IMG/VR virus record: IMGVR_UViG_3300037488_000591
Location: 1-37,514 of that record
Strand: one strand, 5' to 3'
From: a virus
Length of the DNA: 37,514 bases
Shown here piece after piece: positions 19,021-24,913 of this stretch. Below the pieces are notes generated by a model. That model made no database searches. It saw only the letters and a program-made list of their open reading frames with translations, and had not been told where the DNA came from. The translations under genes and the position numbers were made by a program. Numbering within the stretch: position 1 is the stretch's first letter; each line of letters opens with the position of its first letter.

Positions 19021-19338
19021 TCAGTCTGGTGCCCCTGTAGCAATCATTGCCTCGATGTACTTCTTGGCGACCTTGTGATCAGCGGCGGGCAGGACTCCTT
19101 CACTGCGATCACCATCAATCAGGCGAATAAACGCCTCGACCATCTGGTGTTTCTTTGAACGAATCTGCCGCCCCCGAAACCACTTAGCCACCGTAAGTCG
19201 AGTCACACCTAGTGCCAACGCAACATGAGTTGCGGAGAGATTAGAGGCAACGCACGAACGCGCCAACCTGACACCCAGACTCACGTCTTCGGATGCATGT
19301 AGCTCCCTTAGGAACCTCTCGCTGTACGTCCGTGCCAT
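19021..19338 (-). CDS. Small helix-turn-helix DNA-binding protein, 105 aa
   Basis: Residues about 34-62 (LSATHVALALGVTRLTVAKW and the following Arg/Lys-rich turn) fit a helix-turn-helix of the Cro/XRE or resolvase type: a helix, a GV-T turn and a recognition helix. The C-terminus is helical. GAGG lies eight bases before the ATG, which is six bases after the SSB-like gene. An intrinsic terminator follows the gene. It could be a regulator, for example of the right-end palindromes, or a replication accessory protein; nothing in the sequence decides this. Confidence 0.65.
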   Translation of the reverse strand: MARTYSERFLRELHASEDVSLGVRLARSCVASNLSATHVALALGVTRLTVAKWFRGRQIRSKKHQMVEAFIRLIDGDRSEGVLPAADHKVAKKYIEAMIATGAPD

Positions 19339-19343
19339 TGCTA

Positions 19344-20252
19344 CTACCTCTTAGACCATTTAGAAATGATATCCGGGACATCCGTAGCAGCGGGTGCCGT
19401 TGCATCCTTTTTGCTATCGCGCTTCACGGGTTCCGGCGTTGGTTGCTCCGCTGCCTCTACCTCTTCCTCAATCTCCTCCGCTACCACGGGGGTGCGTTGG
19501 ACTGGAGCGCGGGGCTGTGCTGGAGCATCGCCCTCATCTCGGTGGAATACCGTCAGCTTAACTGCGTTAATCGCAAATGACGTGCTTCCCTGTGCTTTGA
19601 CCGTTTCAATATCTTCTGCCGATACCGGAGCAACGGCGGAGAATATAACACGCGGTACTGGATACGCGGTGTCGAACTGCATCCGCGTTACCACATGGTT
19701 CGCGCTGATCGAGTTAGCTGCCAGCATCTGGATGTAAGGACGGAAAGGCCAGCGACCGTTCTCCTCTTTACCAAAAGAAGATGTAGCAGGCAGAACAAGC
19801 TGCATGACATCACCACTTACATCATTCGGCAGAACAACCGCCGTGCGCCACGACAAACGGCATGCTGAACCGTTGCCGCCCTGACCAGAACCCTTTACGG
19901 AGTGCATGCACTGGTCGCAGCTAACGCCCTGCGGATTCTTTACTTCCACGTCAGGCGTAGTGCTGTTGGTAGACCAGCATATTGGAGAAATCTTCTCACC
20001 CTCGCGGTAACCCTGCGAGTAGAACGTGCGAGACGGAGTGGGGTTCATCTTCACGAAGATGACGTTCATGTGCCGGTCTTCGATGGCACCTACTTCCTTG
20101 CCGCTAACAACCTTACGGAATACGCCGCCCTTGATGCTGATGCGCTTGCTGCCGCCGCTGCCACCACCCGCAACTGCGCGAGTTTCGGCATCAACCCCGC
20201 CGTCGATATGTGCTAGGGAATTTTTAATCGAGAGAATCAAATCGTTGCTCAT
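19344..20252 (-). CDS. Putative single-stranded DNA-binding protein, 302 aa
   Basis: I place the start at 20252 (MSNDLILSIK) rather than 20303: a GAGG lies eight bases upstream and the longer form would begin inside the previous gene. The core (about 35-260) is beta-rich with aromatic residues. Four cysteines (Cys92, Cys112, Cys115, Cys131) have the arrangement of a zinc-binding insert, as found in some phage SSBs such as T4 gp32. The tail (about 265-302) is Pro/Glu-rich with a run of acidic residues, as in SSB interaction tails, although the very end (ISKWSKR) is basic. Its place between the helicase and the primase supports an SSB-like replication role. The family is not certain. Confidence 0.5.
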   Translation of the reverse strand: MSNDLILSIKNSLAHIDGGVDAETRAVAGGGSGGSKRISIKGGVFRKVVSGKEVGAIEDRHMNVIFVKMNPTPSRTFYSQGYREGEKISPICWSTNSTTPDVEVKNPQGVSCDQCMHSVKGSGQGGNGSACRLSWRTAVVLPNDVSGDVMQLVLPATSSFGKEENGRWPFRPYIQMLAANSISANHVVTRMQFDTAYPVPRVIFSAVAPVSAEDIETVKAQGSTSFAINAVKLTVFHRDEGDAPAQPRAPVQRTPVVAEEIEEEVEAAEQPTPEPVKRDSKKDATAPAATDVPDIISKWSKR

Positions 20253-20262
20253 GGCTGTTGCC

Positions 20263-20667
20263 TCACTGGTTGGAAGACTTACGAACAGAGATACCGTACT
20301 CACGCATGATGTTCACGCCGGGGGGCAGTCCGTCTCCTTCATGCTCAGAGAGGAACTGCTTGAAGTTGCCCTGATGAATCCGCTTCTCCAGCAGTTCCAC
20401 CGCCCCGTTATCAAGGACGAATTTGCGGAAGCCGTCCCAGTCATTGCAGTAGAACCGCTCGTTCAGCTTGCGCATCACGGTGCCATACTGCGTCTTGATG
20501 CTGTCTGCATTTACGTCGTTGCAGACCGCCAGCATCATAGCCTCAACTTCCGCCATATCCGCCTTGAGGACGGAATCTTCGGCTTCATACTGTCGCAGGA
20601 CACGCTCACGTTCCCCGCGAATCTTGAGATAGACATCGACTAACTCTTCTACGTTTACATTACTCAT
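20263..20667 (-). CDS. Conserved phage replication-block protein, 134 aa
   Basis: The start lies in the last codons of the SNF2 gene (8-bp overlap), with AGGAG seven bases upstream. The N-terminal 50 residues are a charged coiled coil (LVDVYLKIRGERERVLRQYE). The second half has a recognisable pattern: SIKTQYGTVMRK, then DWDGFRKFVLDNGAVELLEK, EKRI, a PPGVN step and a closing YGISVRK. I have seen this pattern in many phage proteins next to SSB or helicase genes, of unknown function. A Gam/Gp157-like role cannot be shown from these residues. Confidence 0.65.
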   Translation of the reverse strand: MSNVNVEELVDVYLKIRGERERVLRQYEAEDSVLKADMAEVEAMMLAVCNDVNADSIKTQYGTVMRKLNERFYCNDWDGFRKFVLDNGAVELLEKRIHQGNFKQFLSEHEGDGLPPGVNIMREYGISVRKSSNQ

Positions 20668-22246
20668 TGTTTAACTCCTGTTTATACAGATCAACCAACT
20701 TGAGATGACTATCAACCTTACCTTGAAGCATGGTGTAAACCCGCTTCTCAACTTCACTACCTTGCAAATGAACTACAGTCATTTTATGAGACTGTCCTAC
20801 TCTATTGATTCGCGCTATGCACTGCATGTACGTCTCAACTGAAAGTACAGGACTCCAGAACACTATCGTATCCGCTGCCGTCAGGGTTACCCCATGAGAT
20901 GCCGACTGCGGCTGAATGACTAGAACCCGTGGCGTCTCCTGCGTCTGGAACCGCTGAATAATATCAGCGCGCCCCTTAGCACTCACATCGCCTTTGATTA
21001 CTGCGTTGCTGATACCCTCCTTATCGAGGAACTCGGTGACTATATCTATGGTGTGGATGAAGGGAACGAATACTATAACTTTACGAACAGTCTCGTCAAG
21101 CACTTCTTTCAATGTTTGAAGCCGAGGAGAGACATCGAACTCTACAACTTCATGCTCATCTGTATACACCGCGCCACCAGAAATTTGCAACAGTTTGCTC
21201 ATCGCTACCGCCGCGTTTACCGCAGAGATTTGTTCGCCCGCTGCCTCTATCTGTAACTGCTTTTTTAATTCTTTGTAGAATCGTGAGACTTGCGCTGTGA
21301 GAGGGACTTCTCTCATCTGGTAGGTGATGTCCGGTAGGTCGAGGCATTCTTCTTTTGTGAACCGGATAGCAGGTTGCAGTGCTTCAAACACCGCCTGTTT
21401 TGATGTAGCACGGGGCTCCCATCGAAAGCGCGAATACTGTTGCATCACCTTGTCTTTCCACGCGGTCATATACTTCGGCACGCGATGCGGTGATATCAAA
21501 CGCGCCAAGCCAAACGCATCGACAGGAGACTGAGACGCTGGGGTGCCGGTCATCATCCACAACCGAGTAGAAGTACGAAGAAGTTTAGCGAGGGTCTTCC
21601 ATCTTTTTGTTGTAGGAGTTTTGTAAGCGTTGGCTTCATCAACAATGATGAGATCAAATGCTGCGTCATCAATTTGTTTCTGGACGGTGTTCACGCCGTC
21701 GTAATTGATGATGACAAACTCATACGCGCCGTTAATGACTTTCGTGCGCTTGTCTGTGGTGCCGTGCGCAACGGCGGCGCTGCGATGCATTGCCGTCTTG
21801 AAGATATCTGCTAGCCATGCTGAGTACATAATAGACAGCGGGCAGATAATCAATACACGTTTTATCTCACCGATATTCATTAGGTAGTCAGCGGCCCATA
21901 TAGCTGCGCCAGTCTTACCTGTACCCGCTTCGTTAAAGCAGAATGCTCTACGCCGCAGGCTCAAATAGGATGCGGTCTCACGTTGGTGATCAAACGGGGT
22001 GTAGATACCGGGCCAGTTGTAATCGCGCACCATCGGAGATGGTATAGATGGCAGGGTGGAGTCTGGCTGTAAACCATCCAGCAGATACGTCAGCTTGGAA
22101 GTCTCGTCGTACCCCCAATAGATCAACAGATCACAGCGCCTGCCGTGATCCGCTATCTTCTCTGACCGTTCAATGTAGTTGACTGCGTCTTGTGCCATCC
22201 GTAGTGGCACAGTCACTTTGATCGCTAAATTGTCTATGACTATCAT
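20660..22246 (-). CDS. SNF2-type superfamily-2 DNA helicase/translocase, 528 aa
   Basis: All core motifs are visible: Walker A in NEAGTGKTGAAIWAA (GTGKT at 108-112), Walker B as DEAN (203-206) in DLIIVDEANAYK, motif III as MTGTP (232-236), and a C-terminal motif VI in CIARINRVGQSHKMTVVHL with the expected arginines. The second RecA lobe includes KVIVFVPFIHTID and an LVIQPQSASHGVTLTAADTI motif V. The length is typical of compact phage SNF2 proteins. It translocates on double-stranded DNA using ATP and may aid replication, recombination or protein clearance. An AAGG element precedes the ATG, and the downstream 134-aa gene overlaps its end. Confidence 0.9.
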   Translation of the reverse strand: MIVIDNLAIKVTVPLRMAQDAVNYIERSEKIADHGRRCDLLIYWGYDETSKLTYLLDGLQPDSTLPSIPSPMVRDYNWPGIYTPFDHQRETASYLSLRRRAFCFNEAGTGKTGAAIWAADYLMNIGEIKRVLIICPLSIMYSAWLADIFKTAMHRSAAVAHGTTDKRTKVINGAYEFVIINYDGVNTVQKQIDDAAFDLIIVDEANAYKTPTTKRWKTLAKLLRTSTRLWMMTGTPASQSPVDAFGLARLISPHRVPKYMTAWKDKVMQQYSRFRWEPRATSKQAVFEALQPAIRFTKEECLDLPDITYQMREVPLTAQVSRFYKELKKQLQIEAAGEQISAVNAAVAMSKLLQISGGAVYTDEHEVVEFDVSPRLQTLKEVLDETVRKVIVFVPFIHTIDIVTEFLDKEGISNAVIKGDVSAKGRADIIQRFQTQETPRVLVIQPQSASHGVTLTAADTIVFWSPVLSVETYMQCIARINRVGQSHKMTVVHLQGSEVEKRVYTMLQGKVDSHLKLVDLYKQELNNE

Positions 22247-22283
22247 GGTTCACCTTACTTAACTAACTTGAATAACAAACTTA

Positions 22284-22538
22284 CTATTTCATTGAGCCAT
22301 CGCTGTTCCTCTTGAACGAACGGTTTTTGCTCGGCGCTTCCAGCCGCACGCCGTCTTTGTTGTTGCCACCCTTGGACAGAGCTTTTACATGGGCAACGTC
22401 CTTACCTTTGCGGCTTACGCCTTTCGCGTCCATCTTCCGGCGAGCGCGCTGCCGCTCCATTCGTTTGTCGTGTTCGCCACGTTCGACCTGCATTTCGTAC
22501 TCATGCTTATAAGGTCGGGGAGTTTTGGTATATGGCAT
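22284..22538 (-). CDS. HNH-like small phage protein, 84 aa
   Basis: The start at 22538 (MPYTKTPRPYKHEYEMQVER) has AAAGGA eight bases upstream and is 4 bp after the RecB-like gene; a longer frame would overlap that gene by more than 180 bp. The N-terminal 50 residues are highly charged (RGEHDKRMERQRARRKMD). The C-terminal part (GKDVAHVKALSKGGNNKDGV, then KNRSFKRNSDGS) follows the HNH pattern of a His pair, a PLSKGG-like turn and downstream Asn residues. The usual acidic residue before the first His is replaced by Ala (VAH instead of IDH), so nuclease activity is uncertain. It may be a DNA-binding relic. Confidence 0.6.
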   Translation of the reverse strand: MPYTKTPRPYKHEYEMQVERGEHDKRMERQRARRKMDAKGVSRKGKDVAHVKALSKGGNNKDGVRLEAPSKNRSFKRNSDGSMK

Positions 22539-22542
22539 ATGA

Positions 22543-23193
22543 TCATCCTTTGTGATGTTGGCAAGTGGTGACAGGGCACCAACCGCACAGCGGGGTAGGG
22601 TTGGCAGGCCAATGCCCAGTTTCCTGCGATAGACGCAGGCGTGCAAGGTTAGGACTGAACGCCGCCCAGTAATTATCCGCGTCATCTTTGCGGTACTGCT
22701 CGGTGATGAACACATTATGTGCCACAAAGAGTAGCCCAGCTTTTACCGTCTGTACTTGGGGGAAGTGAGCGAAAGCCATCAACGTCATCAGCTTTAACTG
22801 CGCAGTATCAGGATACTTTGCGCTCCCTGTTTTGTAATCGACTATGAACGCCACATCTCCGTCGATGACCATAAAGTCTACGATTCCCCGCACCCAGTAA
22901 TCCGCCGCATCAAACGCGCACGGCTCCTTTGCTTCGGTCAGAGCCATCTTATGCTCCGGGTAGCGTGTACCGGGGATCTCTAACAGCTTATCCATCATAG
23001 GTTTGAACCGTTGATAGAACGCAGGCAACTCTGTTCCATCCCTCGCGTAGTCTTCCAGCGCCTTGTGAACTTCCGTCCCGTACAACATTTGTTGCGTTAC
23101 ATTTTTGGTGTAACTCTTCAATACCTTGACTTCGTTGTACTGCTTAGGACAGTTGGCGTAGTCCTTGAGTCCGCTGAAAGACCACTTGATCAT
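22543..23193 (-). CDS. RecB/Cas4-like PD-(D/E)XK nuclease with probable Fe-S cluster, 216 aa
   Basis: The N-terminus WSFSGLKDYANCPKQY and the YGTEVHKALEDYA motif (His43) are typical of the RecB/AddB/Cas4 exonuclease group. The catalytic core is RGIVDFM (Asp106) and FIVDYKTGS (Asp119, Lys121), followed by a QLKLMTLMA helix matching the family's QLxxY motif region. Cys15 plus Cys203, Cys206 and Cys211 near the C-terminus (LCGWCPVTTCQHH) match the four-cysteine 4Fe-4S site of Cas4/AddB proteins. In phages these enzymes serve recombination and DNA processing. It overlaps the zinc-ribbon gene upstream by 4 bp (ATGA). No cas genes or repeats are nearby, so a CRISPR role is unlikely. Confidence 0.85.
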   Translation of the reverse strand: MIKWSFSGLKDYANCPKQYNEVKVLKSYTKNVTQQMLYGTEVHKALEDYARDGTELPAFYQRFKPMMDKLLEIPGTRYPEHKMALTEAKEPCAFDAADYWVRGIVDFMVIDGDVAFIVDYKTGSAKYPDTAQLKLMTLMAFAHFPQVQTVKAGLLFVAHNVFITEQYRKDDADNYWAAFSPNLARLRLSQETGHWPANPTPLCGWCPVTTCQHHKG

Positions 23194-23426
23194 AGGATTC
23201 CCTTAACCTTATCGACTAGCCATTTGATACGTTCAAGTATATCAAGGTTGCGCCATCCGCTCCCAAACAAATCATCGTGCAGTAGATCCTTTGTCGAACG
23301 CCTAAGATCAGCACGCAGCGGCGCAGGGAATCGGTGGTTGCACAGCGGGCAAGTAACTGTCTTGTGCAAAGCCTTCGTCGAATAGTTCCTACTGAAAAAC
23401 TTATCCTTACACCGGGGACATATCAC
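23190..23426 (-). CDS. Zinc-ribbon protein, 78 aa (GTG start)
   Basis: Begins with GTG at 23426, which overlaps the TGA of the 30-aa peptide gene upstream (GTGA). Two CxxC pairs (CPRC near the N-terminus, CPLC near residue 26) form a probable zinc ribbon. The second half (about 40-78) is helical with charged and Trp residues. The gene's end overlaps the start of the RecB-like nuclease, so the two may be co-translated. A nucleic-acid-binding or protein-binding role is inferred from the ribbon. Confidence 0.65.
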   Translation of the reverse strand: MICPRCKDKFFSRNYSTKALHKTVTCPLCNHRFPAPLRADLRRSTKDLLHDDLFGSGWRNLDILERIKWLVDKVKGIL

Positions 23427-23515
23427 TCGATCACCACTGCTTCATGCTCAAGGTACACCGCTGCGAAAGCGATAGCCCAGAGGAAGGGCCATGCCATGTC
23501 GATCCAGTTATCCAT
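23423..23515 (-). CDS. 30-residue single-pass membrane peptide
   Basis: A very short gene between two coupled neighbours. The ATG at 23515 overlaps the upstream TAA (TAATG) and is preceded by a strong GGAGGTGAG. Its TGA overlaps the downstream GTG start. The product reads MDNWIDMAWPFLWAIAFAAV, then YLEHEAVVIE: one hydrophobic helix of about 17 residues, with an acidic N-terminus and C-terminus. The overlaps and the ribosome site argue that it is translated. It could be a small inner-membrane peptide (holin-like, or a regulator of a host membrane protein), but nothing decides this. Confidence 0.6.
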   Translation of the reverse strand: MDNWIDMAWPFLWAIAFAAVYLEHEAVVIE

Positions 23516-23757
23516 TACTCACCTCCCCGTGCGCGGATGAAATCGGCGCAATGCTGACAAGCATCGCTCCACATATACTCGTCGCCACCAAACTCATCTG
23601 CCTCAACGTCGCAGATAATTGCACACGCCTCGCGCTCTGCTGTGGCACCCCGCACCCATCCTTCGTATGCCCAGCGCATTGCGCCCTCGTAGCTGTTTGT
23701 TGGGTGCCTCGATGTATCGTCACCATGCCACCACTTCTCGAATTCTTCCCTGTTCAT
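23515..23757 (-). CDS. Small phage protein with Cys-rich helical pattern, 80 aa
   Basis: The ATG at 23757 overlaps the upstream TGA (TGATG) and follows a GGAGGTGAG, which decides against the GTG three bases earlier. The sequence has a Trp-rich N-terminus (EEFEKWWHGDD), then AMRWAYEGWVRGA, then a motif REACAIICDVEADEFGG and a closing CADFIRARG. The E-x-C-A-x-x-C and I-R-A-R-G elements are very common in small phage proteins of unknown function. A related IRAR ending is also seen in the 103-aa protein further upstream. No enzymatic motif. Confidence 0.65.
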   Translation of the reverse strand: MNREEFEKWWHGDDTSRHPTNSYEGAMRWAYEGWVRGATAEREACAIICDVEADEFGGDEYMWSDACQHCADFIRARGGE

Positions 23758-24062
23758 CACTCACCTCCGAATAAAATGTCTTTGGTCACATCTTGAGGTT
23801 CAATTACCTCCTCGGCGTAGAACACATCCCACACTTGGTCATCTTCAGGGCAGCAGATTTCCTCAAGAAACACATTGCCGAACTTGGTTCTGAAGTGAAT
23901 GAACTTTTGTTTCTCACCATTCCATCGGGCAACAGTAGCGTTACGGCATTGCCCTCTGTAATAAGCCCCGTGGACCAGTTCTGTTTTGTGAAGTCTGGGC
24001 GCGGTTTGGCACTCCACTAAATCTTTTGTGGAGTTTGGGCGCTCTACAAGTTCTTCGCTCAT
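23757..24062 (-). CDS. Conserved phage protein, 101 aa
   Basis: The start at 24062 (MSEELVERPNSTK) overlaps the upstream TGA (TGATG), with GGGGAAG seven bases ahead. The core reads LVHGAYYRGQCRNATVARWN, then FIHFRTKFGNVFLEEI and PEDDQVWDVFYAEEVIEP, a pattern I recognise from small phage proteins of unknown function: an HG-YY-G-CRNA-ARW strand pair and a terminal acidic stretch. It looks like a small beta-barrel. It sits in a chain of coupled small genes between the polymerase and the RecB-like nuclease. Confidence 0.65.
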   Translation of the reverse strand: MSEELVERPNSTKDLVECQTAPRLHKTELVHGAYYRGQCRNATVARWNGEKQKFIHFRTKFGNVFLEEICCPEDDQVWDVFYAEEVIEPQDVTKDILFGGE

Positions 24063-24238
24063 CACTTCCCCATTGCTGCGTCTACTGCTTTGCGTCGAGC
24101 CAAGCAGGACTTGCACAGCGAGCGTTTGTACCCCATGACTTTCTCTTCGGTAGGTTTCCTTGCACGACAAGTCGTGCAGAAGAACTGCCCCGTGGCTTTC
24201 TCCATGGACTGCTGCATCTCAGTCCTAACTCTGCTCAT
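24062..24238 (-). CDS. Small zinc-finger protein, 58 aa
   Basis: The ATG at 24238 (MSRVRTEMQQSMEKATG) follows AAGGAG at a good distance; the upstream in-frame GTG at 24253 has no such site. Two CxxC pairs, FCTTCRARKP and LCKSCLARRK, are separated by 19 residues and probably bind one zinc. The protein is very basic. The arrangement resembles the HNH-associated or recycling-type zinc fingers (CxxC-KP...C-x-x-C) that many phages encode. Role unknown; nucleic-acid binding is likely from charge. Confidence 0.65.
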   Translation of the reverse strand: MSRVRTEMQQSMEKATGQFFCTTCRARKPTEEKVMGYKRSLCKSCLARRKAVDAAMGK

Positions 24239-24536
24239 ACATACTCCTTGCACGAATCCGTGCTGCCAAAAAATCAGTGATGCGGGTGGCGATGAAGTCA
24301 GTCTGGTTTGTCAGTCCAAGGCTGCCGTCCATGTCGAGCCTAGCTCGCTCGATTGTCTTGGCACACTCCTCCCGCTCTGCCGCTGCTACCTTTGCAACAG
24401 ACCGCAACACTTGCTCCAATTCTTCTTTGTAGAACTCTGCCTCGTCATACAGGGACCGCACCTCCTGCTCAAGCTGCCCATACGTGGGTACGACGAATTT
24501 AAAAGGTCCGCTTTCTGGGGTCCTGCTGGGGTACAT
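24225..24536 (-). CDS. Coiled-coil protein, 103 aa
   Basis: Two start codons lie side by side. I prefer 24536 (MYPSRTPESG) because AAGGAGG lies six bases before it, while it touches the ATG at 24542 directly. The middle (about 20-70) is a charged coiled coil (QLEQEVRSLYDEAEFYKEEL), then a REECAKTIERARLD motif and a terminal FLAARIRARS. These are typical small-phage-protein elements with no known activity. It overlaps both its neighbours. Confidence 0.55.
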   Translation of the reverse strand: MYPSRTPESGPFKFVVPTYGQLEQEVRSLYDEAEFYKEELEQVLRSVAKVAAAEREECAKTIERARLDMDGSLGLTNQTDFIATRITDFLAARIRARSMYEQS

Positions 24537-24708
24537 TTGCATCCTCCTTACGTTGATTACTGGCTAACTTGGTTATCTCAAGACCCTTCGCCAGATAGAT
24601 CGCTATCTGCTGAGTGATCTCGTCTTGCATCTCTGCTTTGCGTTCTTTGGTCATCACTACTGGCCACGTAGCGAGGTGCTTTGTCCCATCGAAAATTTCC
24701 CGGTTCAT
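24499..24708 (-). CDS. Hypothetical small protein, 69 aa
   Basis: The ATG lies one base after the preceding TGA and no clear Shine-Dalgarno site is seen, so translation would rely on reinitiation. The 3' end overlaps the 103-aa gene by 38 bp. The product is charged: MNREIFDGTKHLATWPVVMT, then a helical EMQDEITQQIAIYLAKG and a basic tail. A start at the internal Met19 is possible. No family recognised. It fills a gap in an otherwise continuous gene chain, which is the main support for it. Confidence 0.5.
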   Translation of the reverse strand: MNREIFDGTKHLATWPVVMTKERKAEMQDEITQQIAIYLAKGLEITKLASNQRKEDANVPQQDPRKRTF

Positions 24709-24709
24709 G

Positions 24710-24913
24710 TCACAGACCCAACAGATACGCGCCGACAGAGAGCGCGACCAGCGAAAGTATTACAACAGCGGCAGCTTCACTGCCAAGATACTTCGCGTGA
24801 TCTACCCACTTGGCCTGCTTAAACTTTGTGCCAAGATCGCGCTCGGCTTCATCAAGCGTGCGGTAGAACTCTTTCTTCCAATGCTTCATCTCATCTTTCT
24901 CAAACTTGTTCAT
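24710..24913 (-). CDS. Small C-tail membrane protein, 67 aa
   Basis: Overlaps the polymerase stop by 4 bp (ATGA). The first 43 residues are charged and helical (FEKDEMKHWKKEFYRTLDEA), then a single hydrophobic helix runs to the end (EAAAVVILSLVALSVGAYLL). It is predicted to be anchored by its C-terminus with the charged part in the cytoplasm. This arrangement is seen in small phage proteins placed beside replication genes, but no function is known to me. It could tether replication proteins at the membrane; that is speculation. Confidence 0.65.
   Translation of the reverse strand: MNKFEKDEMKHWKKEFYRTLDEAERDLGTKFKQAKWVDHAKYLGSEAAAVVILSLVALSVGAYLLGL

Noticed and set aside
22539-22727. N-terminal extension of the HNH-like gene
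   Set aside because: It overlaps the RecB-like nuclease gene in another frame, while the ATG at 22538 has a good ribosome site and follows that gene's stop by 4 bp.
22543-23193. Cas4-like nuclease as part of a CRISPR system
   Set aside because: No repeat-spacer array or other cas gene is visible, and phages often carry stand-alone enzymes of this family.
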